This document shows, one piece after another, positions 8,106 through 15,983 of a stretch of 64,000 bases of DNA. The notes below the pieces were generated by a model, which had not been told where the DNA came from, did not search any database, and saw only the letters and a program-made list of their open reading frames with translations. The stretch covers positions 186,001 to 250,000 of the forward strand of contig CAWDME010000007.1 of the NCBI GenBank assembly GCA_963803335.1. The letters run 5' to 3'. Source of the stretch: DASSUW01 sp963803335. GTDB taxonomy: Bacteria > Actinomycetota > Thermoleophilia > Solirubrobacterales > Solirubrobacteraceae. A program made the translations under genes and the position numbers. How positions within the stretch are numbered: the stretch's first letter is position 1; each line of letters begins with the position of its first letter.

Positions 8106-8945
8106 GTGTCGCGGGTCGCCGTCCTCATCCCCTGCCACGGTGAGGGCGCCCTCGTCGCCGCCGCGGTGCGCTCCGTCGAGGAGGCCGAGCCGGTCGAGAT
8201 CGTGGTGGTCGACGACGCCTCGCCCGACGCCGCCACACGCGCGACGCTGGACGAGCTCGAGCGGGCCGGCGTGCGGGTGATCCGCCGCGAGTCCAACGCG
8301 GGCGTGGGCAACGCACGCACGCAGGCGTTCGAGGCGACGTCCGCGCCGTACGTGTATCCGCTCGACGCCGACGACCTCGCGCTGCCCGGCGTGCTCGCGC
8401 GCATGGCCGACCGGCTCGACGCCGCCGCCGGCGCCGTCGCCTGCGTCGGCGACATCGCCGAGTTCGGCGACCACGAGCTCGTGCGCGAGATCCCGGCGCG
8501 GCTGGATCCGTACCGCGTCGCGCTGACGAACGAGTATCCGATCACCGCGCTGTACCGCCGCACGGCGGTGGAGGCGATCGGGGCCTGGCGCCCGTTTTAC
8601 GAACTCCAGGGCTACGAGGACTGGAACGTCTGGATGGGGCTGGCGGAGCAAGGCGGCCGCATCGTCCACCTCGGGGCCCCTGGCTACCGGCGCCGCCTGC
8701 ACGGGCAGCGGCTCAACCAGCTCGCGCGCCGCCGTCACAGGGAGCGCTACGCGGCGATGCGGCGCGCGCACCCGGACCTGTTCGCGCGTCTGGGCGAGCA
8801 CCGCCGCGCCTCCGACCTCTCGCCGCTGCGGCGGGCGCTCTACCCGGTGCTGTACGGCGCGCGGGCCGAGATCCCGTTCGAGCGGCAGATCAAGCCGTGG
8901 CTCGACCGGCTCGGGGTCTGGACCCGGGCCCGCTCCGCGCGCTGA
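8106..8945 (+). CDS. Glycosyltransferase family 2 (GT-A fold)
   Basis: A 279-residue GT2 enzyme. It opens with VAVLIPCHGEGALVAAAVRSV, followed by IVVVDDASPDA (nucleotide-binding aspartates), the metal-binding PLDADDLA near residue 85, and the acceptor-side EDW motif in YEDWNVWMGL near residue 175. It would add a sugar from an NDP donor. The GTG start lies 29 bp from the divergent GT4 gene. A polymerase-like gene follows after 17 bp in the same direction, so the two probably form one unit. Confidence 0.88.
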   Translation: MSRVAVLIPCHGEGALVAAAVRSVEEAEPVEIVVVDDASPDAATRATLDELERAGVRVIRRESNAGVGNARTQAFEATSAPYVYPLDADDLALPGVLARMADRLDAAAGAVACVGDIAEFGDHELVREIPARLDPYRVALTNEYPITALYRRTAVEAIGAWRPFYELQGYEDWNVWMGLAEQGGRIVHLGAPGYRRRLHGQRLNQLARRRHRERYAAMRRAHPDLFARLGEHRRASDLSPLRRALYPVLYGARAEIPFERQIKPWLDRLGVWTRARSAR

Positions 8946-8950
8946 GCGCG

Positions 8951-8965
8951 TACCCTGGCCGCGTG
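8951..8965 (+). promoter_or_regulatory. -10 element for polymerase-like gene
   Basis: TACCCT at 8951-8956, 6 nt before the GTG at 8963. No ribosome-binding site is visible. It would let this gene be transcribed separately from the GT2 gene. Confidence 0.45.
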
Positions 8966-10333
8966 CCGACGATCGCCCTGCGCCCGCCCGCGCGCCCCCG
9001 CGGCGATGCCGTGCCGCGCGCTGCGCTCGTCGTCGCGGCGGTGGCGGCCGCCGGGCTGCTCGGGGTGATCGTGGCGCTCGGCCTGCGGACGAACGAGATC
9101 CCGGGCTGGGTGGTGCTGGCGGGCGGGTTGTGCACGCTCGGGATGCTCGCTCTCGCCGTCGCGCGTTACGACACGGCGGTCGTGCTCGGGCTGCTGCTGT
9201 TCGCGGTCGTCCGCGTCGAGCCCGCGCCGTCCGACGCCGCGTTCGCGGTGATCATCCTCGTGGCGCTAGCGACCGGCCGCATGAACATGCGGACCACGCC
9301 GCTCGCCCCGGCTGCCGCGATCTCGATCTTCATCGCGCTCAACCTCGTCGCGTGTCTGAACGCGCTCGAGCCGGGCCGCGCGGCGCGCTTCATGGCCATC
9401 ACGGTCTACCTGTTGATCTTCGCGCTGTGGGTGCCCAGCTGGGTAACCAGCTGGGCGCACGCGCGGACGGTCGTGCGCATCTACGTCGGCATCGCCGCGG
9501 TGTCGGCGCTGGTCGGGAGCCTGGCGCTGTTCCTGCCGCTCCCCGGCCACGACGTCCTCACCTTCTACACCGGCACGCGCGCCCGGGCGCTGTTCAAGGA
9601 TCCGAACGTGTTCGGCCCGTTCCTCGTCCCGGCCGCCCTGATAGTGATGCACGAGTTGCTGGAGCCGCGGCTGCTGCGCTCAGGCCGGGTCTTCAAGCTC
9701 GTGCTCCTCGGCGCGCTGACCGCCGGAATCCTCTTCTCGTACTCGCGAGCGGGTTGGCTGAACCTCGTCGTCGGCGTGATGGTCATGGGGGTGATCCTTT
9801 CGCTGCGGCGCGGGGGCGGGCGCCGCGCATTCGTCTTCCTCGGCGTGCTCGTGATCGCAGCGGTGACGGTCGTGGTCGCCATCCGCGTCACCGGCCAGCT
9901 CGGCTTCCTGCAGGAACGCGCCCAGTTCCAGACCTACGACAACCAGCGCTTCGGCGCCCAGGCCGGCGGCATCGCGATCGCCGAGCACAACCCGATCGGC
10001 ATCGGCCCCGGCCAGTTCGAGCTGGTCGAGCCGATCTCGGCGCACAGCACGTACGTGCGCGCGCTCGCCGAGGAGGGCGTGCTCGGCTTCGTCGTGCTGG
10101 TCGTGCTGCTGTACGGGACGTTCTTGATGGCGTTGCGCAATGCGGTGATCGGCCGCAACACCCAGGGCATCGCATCGGCAGCGCTGTTGGCGGCGTGGTG
10201 CGGCATCCTTGCCAACAGCGTGTTCGTCGACACGCTGCACTGGCGGCATCTGTGGCTGGTCGCGGGCCTGATCTGGGCGGCGCGCGCTCAGCCCGAAATG
10301 TCCTCGAGCGTGGGGACGCGGCCGGTCAGGTAG
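8963..10333 (+). CDS. O-antigen ligase / polymerase (Wzy/WaaL) family membrane protein
   Basis: A 456-residue polytopic membrane protein with about 10-12 helices. The segment RALFKDPNVFGPF near residue 213 matches the GT-D/FGNPN-type periplasmic signature of the O-antigen ligase family, and HSTYVRALAEEGVLGF near residue 361 matches the conserved C-terminal loop. Such proteins polymerise or ligate lipid-linked glycans outside the membrane. The open frame starts earlier, but the GTG at 8963 is preferred because it follows the GT2 stop and a -10 box. It overlaps the convergent kinase gene by 46 bp. A second member of this family lies at 17587. Confidence 0.85.
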   Translation: MPTIALRPPARPRGDAVPRAALVVAAVAAAGLLGVIVALGLRTNEIPGWVVLAGGLCTLGMLALAVARYDTAVVLGLLLFAVVRVEPAPSDAAFAVIILVALATGRMNMRTTPLAPAAAISIFIALNLVACLNALEPGRAARFMAITVYLLIFALWVPSWVTSWAHARTVVRIYVGIAAVSALVGSLALFLPLPGHDVLTFYTGTRARALFKDPNVFGPFLVPAALIVMHELLEPRLLRSGRVFKLVLLGALTAGILFSYSRAGWLNLVVGVMVMGVILSLRRGGGRRAFVFLGVLVIAAVTVVVAIRVTGQLGFLQERAQFQTYDNQRFGAQAGGIAIAEHNPIGIGPGQFELVEPISAHSTYVRALAEEGVLGFVVLVVLLYGTFLMALRNAVIGRNTQGIASAALLAAWCGILANSVFVDTLHWRHLWLVAGLIWAARAQPEMSSSVGTRPVR

Positions 10334-11856
10334 TACGGCGACGCATCGCTGCGCACGCCGATCACCACCATCCCGACGGCCGGGCGGTCCATGCGGTCGA
10401 TCACGTCGCCGGCGTCGACGACGTTCTCCAGCGTGATCCGGTCCATGCGGGCGACGTAGAGCAGGCTCGTCGCGCGGCGCGCGAGCGAGCGCGTGTCGGC
10501 GATGCCGAGCAGCGGCGGGGCGTCGACGATGATGTACGCGTAGTCGAGGTCGACCAGCGCGTCGAACACCAGGTCGAGGCCGACGTCGGCCAGCAGGTTG
10601 GTCGGATCGGCAGGCTTGCGGCCGCTCGGGAGCGTGTCGAGCGTGCCGCGGCGCTGGTGTGGCGCGGTGTGGATCGCCTCGGTGACCCGCGTGCGCGCGA
10701 CTTTGGTCGGGGCGTCAGGCAGGTCCTGCAGGAGGTCGGCGAGGCCGGGCTCCAGCGGCACCTCGACGAGCTCGTGCAGCGTCGGCCAGCGCATGTCGGC
10801 CGACACGAGCAGCGTCCGGTGGCCGGCCTGAGCAAGCGCACGGCCGAGCCGCATCGTGACCGTGCTCTTGCCTTCGGCGTGCAGCGCGCTCGTCACGAGC
10901 ACGACGTGCGGCCCGTCGCCGGGCGGGAGCGAGAAGCGCACGGAGGTCGCGAGCGTCTGGTAGGTCTCGTACTCGATCCCCGACATCACCCGGGCCCGGC
11001 GGCCGCGGCGCGGCACGTACGGCACCGTGACGAGCACCGGCAGCTCGAGCAGCCGGGACAGCTCGCGCGAGCCGGAGATCCGCGGCACGAGCTGGTCGCG
11101 CGCGAGGGCGACGAGCACGCCGACGAACAGGCCGAGGATGATGCCGAGTGCGGTGTTGCGCAGCGGCCGCGGCGTGTCCTGCGCGTCCGGGACGTCGGCG
11201 GGCTGGGCCACGGCGAGGTCGATGCCGGCGGTGGCGATGCTCACCGCCAGCTGCGAGATGCGGTCGCGGATCGCCCGTTCCTGCGCACGGGCATCGCCCG
11301 TCGCCTCCAAGCGGGCGAGCTCGGTCTGCAGCTCGGCGCGGGCCTGCTGGTACTGGCGCCGCTGGATGCTCGCCTGCTCGTCGACGAAGGTGCGGGCAAC
11401 CGCGTTGGCGATGTCGGCCGACTTCTTCGCGTCGCCGTCCTTGGCCGTGACGTAGATCAGGTTTGCGTTCGGATCGACGCTCGACGAGACGTTGTCGCGC
11501 AGGTCGTCGATCGTCTCGCCCGGCACATTGCGCGCCACCGTGCGCAGCACGCTGTCGGTGGTCACGAGCGAGTTGATCGTGTTGAGGTCGCGCGTGATCG
11601 AGTCGACGCTGCCGGTCTGGTCGACCACCGCGCCGGTGCGCTGGACGATGCTCGCGGTCGCCTTGTAGCGCTTCGGCAGCGTGCTCGACACGACGTAGAC
11701 GGTCACCGCGAGCACGAACGTGATCGCGACGATCAGCGGGAGGCCGCGGCGCACCGCGTCGAGATAGCGGCGAGCCTCGATCGGCTCCTCCGCCGCAACC
11801 GAACGGCGAGCTCCGGTCCGCCGCTCGAGCTCGCCGGTGTCGATGCGCTCGCTCAT
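10288..11856 (-). CDS. Polysaccharide co-polymerase / tyrosine autokinase fusion (Wzz-BY-kinase)
   Basis: A 522-residue fusion. Residues ~25-250 form the Wzz chain-length domain, with membrane helices near 40-60 and 230-252 and a helical extracytoplasmic region between them. Residues ~280-510 form the P-loop BY-kinase domain. The Walker A segment is SALHAEGKST (Lys 330), A-prime is LLVSADMRWP and Walker B is YIIVDAPPLL. These proteins set polymer length and autophosphorylate on C-terminal tyrosines. Here the tail holds only a single YY pair instead of a tyrosine cluster, and A-prime has SAD where IDAD-like is usual, so activity may be atypical. A CpsB-type phosphatase is present at 15270. Confidence 0.86.
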   Translation of the reverse strand: MSERIDTGELERRTGARRSVAAEEPIEARRYLDAVRRGLPLIVAITFVLAVTVYVVSSTLPKRYKATASIVQRTGAVVDQTGSVDSITRDLNTINSLVTTDSVLRTVARNVPGETIDDLRDNVSSSVDPNANLIYVTAKDGDAKKSADIANAVARTFVDEQASIQRRQYQQARAELQTELARLEATGDARAQERAIRDRISQLAVSIATAGIDLAVAQPADVPDAQDTPRPLRNTALGIILGLFVGVLVALARDQLVPRISGSRELSRLLELPVLVTVPYVPRRGRRARVMSGIEYETYQTLATSVRFSLPPGDGPHVVLVTSALHAEGKSTVTMRLGRALAQAGHRTLLVSADMRWPTLHELVEVPLEPGLADLLQDLPDAPTKVARTRVTEAIHTAPHQRRGTLDTLPSGRKPADPTNLLADVGLDLVFDALVDLDYAYIIVDAPPLLGIADTRSLARRATSLLYVARMDRITLENVVDAGDVIDRMDRPAVGMVVIGVRSDASPYYLTGRVPTLEDISG

Positions 11857-11870
11857 CTGGCTACAAAGTA
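11854..11870 (-). promoter_or_regulatory. -10 element for co-polymerase/kinase gene
   Basis: TACTTT at 11865-11870 (minus strand), 8 nt before the ATG at 11856, with no Shine-Dalgarno sequence. Confidence 0.5.
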
Positions 11871-11929
11871 TCGGGAGGCGGGTACTTCAGGGGGCGGCAG
11901 GGTGTGCCGATGACAGGGAAGCGGCGGGC

Positions 11930-11962
11930 GTAAGCCGCGGGTTTGTCGCAGGACCGCGACGG
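11930..11962 (+). other. Two small tandem hairpins before the glycosidase-like gene
   Basis: The 133-bp gap between the divergent kinase and glycosidase-like genes contains GCGGC/GCCGC and GTCGC/GCGAC stems in succession, ending shortly before the AGGAG ribosome-binding site at 11975-11979. They could shape a 5' leader. No known riboswitch core was recognised. Confidence 0.3.
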
Positions 11963-11989
11963 CCCAGCCGCAGCAGGAGCTCTCCATAT

Positions 11990-13519
11990 ATGACGACACC
12001 AGCGCATCGGCCGCGCGGGCGTTGCCTCGTTGCCATTTTCGTGATGTTCATCGCGGGCGCGTTCGCGCCTGCAGCTGCTACCGCCGCAGACGCCGGCACG
12101 ATCCGGCTCGCCCGCGGCGCTGATGCGAGCTTCGACGCCTACACGAAGGCTCCCTCCAGCACCCAGCAGGGCTTCATGCGGACGCGCTACTGGCGTATGC
12201 GCGTGTACGCGCCATATTTCGACAGCCGGCTGGCCTGGTACCGCGACGGCTGGGTCTACCAGGACGCGTACGCGATCTACCCGAGCTCCTCGGTCCTGAC
12301 CGACCACCCGGACTGGATCCTGCGCGACGGCGCGGGCAACAAGCTGTGGATCCAGTTCGCCTGCGGCGGCGGCAAGTGCACCCAGTACGCCGCCGACATC
12401 GGCAACCCGGACTTCCGCGCCTGGTGGACCGCCAACGCGAAGGCGAAGCTGAGCGCCGGCTACCGCGGCCTGTTCATCGACGACGTGAACATGGCCCAGC
12501 GCGTCTCCGACGGCAACGGCACCTACACGATGCCGCTCGACCCACGCACCGGCGCGCCGATGAATGAGACCGCCTGGCAGCACTACATGGCCGACTTCAT
12601 GGTGCAGGTGCGGGCCGCCATTCCCGACGTCGAGATCGTCCACAACGCGATCTGGACGGTCGGGGACGCGTCGAACGACCTCAAGCGCCAGCTCGGCGCC
12701 GCCGACTTCATCGAGCTCGAGCGCGGCTTCAACGACGCCGGCATCGTCGGCGGCTCGAGCAAGTTCGGCTGGCAGACGCTCGCCGCGTTCATCGACCGCC
12801 GCCACGCCTCCGGCCAGGGCGTGGTTCTCGACGGCAACGCCGACGCGGCGGCCGCGCGCATCTACGGCCTGGCCACCTACCTGCTGCTCAACTCCGGCGG
12901 AGACGCCATCGCCAACGACAGCGCGAGCCGGCCCGACGCGTTCTGGAGCGGCTTCGACGCCGATCTCGGCGCCGCGCTCGGCAAGCGCTACAGCGCCGGC
13001 GGCGTGTGGCGGCGCGACTTTGTGCGCGGCGTGGCGCTGGTCAACGAGCCCGGCGCCCCCACGCGGACGGTGCTCGTCGGCGCCGGCTACCGCGACCTCG
13101 ACGGCGTCGCCCGCACGACGGTGACACTCGGCCCCGGCTCCGGCGCGGTGCTGTTGCGCGACGGCGCGCCGACCGCGACGTCGGTGGTCACAACGCCGGC
13201 GAGGACGACCACCGTGCACGCACCGTCCGACGGTCCGAAGCGGACCGTCTCCTCGCGGCCCCGCATGTCCAGAGTGCGCGTGCACGGCAAGGTGCGCGGC
13301 GCGTCGAGCGGCAAGGTCCGGATCGACGTGCAGCGCAAGCGGGGCCACCGCTGGAAGAGCATCCGGCGCGCCAGCGTCGCGGTCCGCCACAGCGGCCGCT
13401 ACAGCCGCTCACTGCCCCGCCTCGCCCGCGGCCGCTACCGGGTCCGCGCCAGCTATCTCGGCACCGGCGCGGCGCGCCCGTCGCGCTCGGGGTATCACCG
13501 CTTCAAGGTGCGGCACTAG
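11990..13519 (+). CDS. Secreted glycoside-hydrolase-like protein (GHL15-type TIM barrel)
   Basis: A 509-residue protein. A signal peptide (hydrophobic core VAIFVMFIAGAF, likely cleavage after the ATA/A region near residue 34) is followed by a catalytic domain resembling the hypothetical glycosyl hydrolase family 15. It carries YRGLFIDDVNMAQR near residue 160, a typical strand-end acidic pair, and VEIVHNAIW and ADFIELERGF further on. Residues ~430-509 form a basic beta-rich, Ig-like domain. It may trim or release the polymer outside the cell. The ATG is preceded by AGGAG with 10-nt spacing. The catalytic assignment is by resemblance only. Confidence 0.72.
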   Translation: MTTPAHRPRGRCLVAIFVMFIAGAFAPAAATAADAGTIRLARGADASFDAYTKAPSSTQQGFMRTRYWRMRVYAPYFDSRLAWYRDGWVYQDAYAIYPSSSVLTDHPDWILRDGAGNKLWIQFACGGGKCTQYAADIGNPDFRAWWTANAKAKLSAGYRGLFIDDVNMAQRVSDGNGTYTMPLDPRTGAPMNETAWQHYMADFMVQVRAAIPDVEIVHNAIWTVGDASNDLKRQLGAADFIELERGFNDAGIVGGSSKFGWQTLAAFIDRRHASGQGVVLDGNADAAAARIYGLATYLLLNSGGDAIANDSASRPDAFWSGFDADLGAALGKRYSAGGVWRRDFVRGVALVNEPGAPTRTVLVGAGYRDLDGVARTTVTLGPGSGAVLLRDGAPTATSVVTTPARTTTVHAPSDGPKRTVSSRPRMSRVRVHGKVRGASSGKVRIDVQRKRGHRWKSIRRASVAVRHSGRYSRSLPRLARGRYRVRASYLGTGAARPSRSGYHRFKVRH

Positions 13520-13532
13520 GCTCGCTGCCGTC

Positions 13533-13558
13533 CCGGCCAACGGCGGCTGGGTAGGGCG
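13533..13558 (-). repeat. 26-nt intergenic repeat, copy 1
   Basis: The reverse complement of this stretch matches 45809-45834 at 25 of 26 positions. It lies in the 158-bp gap (13520-13677) between the glycosidase-like and acetyltransferase genes. No gene was seen in that gap. CAGAAT at 13669-13674, 3-4 nt before the next GTG region, is only a weak -10 candidate. Confidence 0.7.
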
Positions 13559-13677
13559 GCTGGCGACCACAGACCGCCGCGCGGTCGACGTCTCGCTGGC
13601 CCGCCCAGCCGCAGTTCGCTCGTGCCCTGCAACCACGCTCGCGAGCCGTCTCGCCCCGATAGTGCAGAATCGCCCCG

Positions 13678-14226
13678 GTGTCGGGGGCCTGGAGCGCACT
13701 GACGGCGGACTTCCGCGCGAACGCGCCTGGGCTGCCGGAGCGGCCGGGGCCGCTTGGCGTCGCACGCGCGGCAGCCCGCAACGTCCCCACCGTGCGGTTC
13801 CTGGCCGTGGTGCTGCTGCGGCTCGCCCAGGCCGCCGGCGGGCGGTTGCCGCTCGCCGGGTCGCTGGTCAAGCAGGCGAGCCACGTGCTGACCGGCGCGG
13901 ACATCGCCTACCAGGCCGAGATCGGGCCCGGGCTCGTGCTCTACCACCCGACGGGCGTGGTCATCGGGCCGGGCTGCCGTATCGGGGCGCGCGCGACGAT
14001 CATGCAGGGCGTCACGCTCGGGTCGGACGCGGTGATCGTCGGCGACGAGCGCGGCGTCTCCCCGGTAATTGGCGACGACGTGTTCATCGGACCGGGCGCC
14101 GCCGTGTTCGGGGCCGTGGAGCTCGGCGATCGGGTGCGGGTGGGGGCGAACTCGGTCGTCACGTCCTCGTTCCCGGCCGGCGTCGTGATCGCGGGGGCGC
14201 CGGCCCGGCAGGTCGGGCAGCGCTGA
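13678..14226 (+). CDS. Serine O-acetyltransferase-like hexapeptide acetyltransferase
   Basis: A 182-residue protein whose C-terminal two thirds is a left-handed beta-helix of hexapeptide repeats (IGPGLVLYHPTGVVIGPGCRI, GARATIMQGVTLG, VIGDDVFIGPGAAVFG). The YHPTG and MQGVTLG segments are characteristic of serine acetyltransferases, including the short forms common in exopolysaccharide loci. It lacks most of the CysE N-terminal helical domain, so a polymer or sugar O-acetyltransferase role is more likely than cysteine synthesis. It precedes a glycosyltransferase by 1 bp, so the two are an operon. Confidence 0.82.
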   Translation: MSGAWSALTADFRANAPGLPERPGPLGVARAAARNVPTVRFLAVVLLRLAQAAGGRLPLAGSLVKQASHVLTGADIAYQAEIGPGLVLYHPTGVVIGPGCRIGARATIMQGVTLGSDAVIVGDERGVSPVIGDDVFIGPGAAVFGAVELGDRVRVGANSVVTSSFPAGVVIAGAPARQVGQR

Positions 14227-14227
14227 C

Positions 14228-15259
14228 GTGGCGCGCGTCGCGCTCGTCTGCGAGCCGCCCGACGGTGGCGTTGCCGAGCACGTCCGGCAGCTCGCGGCCG
14301 GGCTGCCCGCCCACGGCCACGAGGCGGTGGTGCTGGGGCCCGACGTGCTGCCGTTCCGGCGCGACTACCGGCACCCGCACCGCGACGCGCGGGCGCTCGG
14401 CGCGCTCGTTCGCGCGCTCCGCGGCTTCGATCTCGTGCACGCCCACGCCGCCAAGGCCGGCGTGCTGGCCCGGCTTGCCGCCGCGGCGGCCCGCGTCCCC
14501 GCCGTCTACACCCCGCACTGCTTCCCGTTCGCGGTCCCCGACGCGCGCGCCCGGCGCTGGTTCGGCCTCGCCGTCGAGCGCGCGCTGGCGCCGCTGACCG
14601 CAGCGATCGTCTGCGTCTGCGAGCAGGAGCGCGAGCTCGCGGTCGCGCACCGCATCCGGCCCCGGCGCGAGCTCGCCGTGATCCACAACGGCTGCCCGCC
14701 GTGCGCAGGCCCGGCCGACCCCGAGCTCGCGCGGCTGCGGGAGGTGGGCCCGGTCGTCGGCGCGGTCACCGTCCTGCGCCGCCAGAAGCGGCTCGACGTG
14801 CTACTCGCCGCGGCGCCGCGGATCCTCGCCGCCGTGCCGGAGGCGACCGTCGCCGTAGTCGGTAACGGGCCGGAGGAGGCGGCGCTTCGTGCGGCCGCCG
14901 ACCCGCGCGTGGTCTTCGCTGCGTTCCAGGCCCCGGCGGCCCGCTACCTGCAGGCGCTCGACGTCTACGCCCTGCCGTCAGACTGGGAGGCGTTCGCGAT
15001 CGGGCTGCTCGAGGCGCAGGCGTGCGGGGTGCCGCAGGTGGCGACCGACGTCGGCGGCACGCGCGAGGCGGTCGTGCCCGAGACCGGCGTGCTCGTCCCG
15101 CCCGGCGAGCCGGCCGCGCTCGCCGACGCGATCGTCGCCCTGCTGCAGGATCCTGCGCGCCGCTCGGCTATGGGCGCCGCCTCGCGCGCCCGGCACGCCG
15201 AGCGCTTCACGGTCGAGCGCATGGTGGCCGCGACGGCCGCGCTGTACGACCGGCTCTGA
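14228..15259 (+). CDS. Glycosyltransferase, GT4 family
   Basis: A 343-residue GT-B enzyme. The N-terminal domain starts VALVCEPPDGGVAEHVRQLA (acceptor-side glycine loop) and has FDLVHAHAAKAG. The C-terminal donor domain has VTVLRRQKRLDVLLAAAP, the sugar-nucleotide pattern SDWEAFAIGLLEAQACGVPQVATDVGG and the terminal EAVVPETGVLVPPGEP. The E-x7-E spacing of GT4 is present (E in DWEAFAIGLLE). It likely extends the lipid-linked repeat unit. The GTG start is directly behind the acetyltransferase stop. Confidence 0.88.
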   Translation: MARVALVCEPPDGGVAEHVRQLAAGLPAHGHEAVVLGPDVLPFRRDYRHPHRDARALGALVRALRGFDLVHAHAAKAGVLARLAAAAARVPAVYTPHCFPFAVPDARARRWFGLAVERALAPLTAAIVCVCEQERELAVAHRIRPRRELAVIHNGCPPCAGPADPELARLREVGPVVGAVTVLRRQKRLDVLLAAAPRILAAVPEATVAVVGNGPEEAALRAAADPRVVFAAFQAPAARYLQALDVYALPSDWEAFAIGLLEAQACGVPQVATDVGGTREAVVPETGVLVPPGEPAALADAIVALLQDPARRSAMGAASRARHAERFTVERMVAATAALYDRL

Positions 15260-15269
15260 GCCTGAACGG

Positions 15270-15983
15270 CTACGCCGGCAGCGGCTCGTCGGCGAGCAGC
15301 GCGGCGGGGACGGCGGTGGACAGCCACTCGGCGCGCGCGGCCAGCGCCGGCAGCGTCGCGGCCGCCGCGGCGAGGCCGGTCCGCAGGCCGGGCGGCCGGA
15401 GCGTCGCATGGTGGGCGTCCGAGTCGACGCTGTGCACGAGCCCGTCGCGCAGCAGCTCGAGCGCAAACCAGCGCGCGGCGTCGCCGAACCCGCCGGCCAG
15501 CGAAGCGGCGGTGATCGAGCACAGCGCGCCGCCTTCGACCAGTGCGCGCAGCCGCGCCGGGTTCTCGCGGAACGCCGGTGCGCGCTCGGGATGGGCGAGC
15601 AGGACCCGGTAGCCGCGCTCGTGCAGGTCGCCGACGCAGCGCTCGAAGTCGGCACCGACGACGGGCTCCAGCGGCGCCTCGAGCAGCAGGCAGCGCGAAT
15701 CGCCGAGCGTCAGGCGCCGCAGCGTGGCCTCGGGCAGCCGCAGCGCCATGTCGTGCGTGACCTCGGCGCCGGTGAGCAGCTGGACCTCAACCGCCGGGCG
15801 GAGCGCGGCGGCGGCCGCCTCGATCTCCTCCGGCATCGTCGGGAACACCGAAGAGCAGTGCGGCGTGGCGACGACCGTGCGCGTGCCGTCGGCCGCTGCG
15901 GCCTGCAGGAGCGCGACCGCGTCGCGCTCCGTCGCGGGGCCGTCGTCGAGGCCCGCGAGCGCGTGGCAGTGCAGGTCGATCAG
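15270..15983 (-). CDS. CpsB/CapC-type PHP-family tyrosine phosphatase, apparent CTG start
   Basis: A ~237-residue PHP-domain metal-dependent phosphatase of the type that dephosphorylates BY-kinases in capsule loci. The metal-binding signature DLHCHALAGLDDGP sits at the very N-terminus, followed by VVATPHCSS, LAHPER and VDSDAHH. Family members normally begin M-I-D-x-H. Here the matching codon is CTG (15981-15983), and no ATG, GTG or TTG lies in frame nearby. The CTG overlaps the stop of the upstream priming transferase as CTGA, exactly like the ATGA/GTGA junctions elsewhere. Partner kinase is probably the protein at 10288. Confidence 0.82.
   Translation of the reverse strand: MIDLHCHALAGLDDGPATERDAVALLQAAAADGTRTVVATPHCSSVFPTMPEEIEAAAAALRPAVEVQLLTGAEVTHDMALRLPEATLRRLTLGDSRCLLLEAPLEPVVGADFERCVGDLHERGYRVLLAHPERAPAFRENPARLRALVEGGALCSITAASLAGGFGDAARWFALELLRDGLVHSVDSDAHHATLRPPGLRTGLAAAAATLPALAARAEWLSTAVPAALLADEPLPA

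Noticed and set aside
5129..8563. Very long minus-strand frame (1144 codons) and similar ones at 9130-11913, 1847-3268, 43794-45518 and 47058-49352
   Set aside because: They lie opposite well-supported genes, are rich in Arg, Ala, Gly and Pro, and have no family motifs. They are third-position GC shadows.
11857..11989. Possible riboswitch upstream of the glycosidase-like gene (two hairpins, GC-rich leader)
   Set aside because: It does not match the core motifs of c-di-GMP, c-di-AMP, cobalamin or SAM riboswitches that I can recall. Kept only as two small hairpins.
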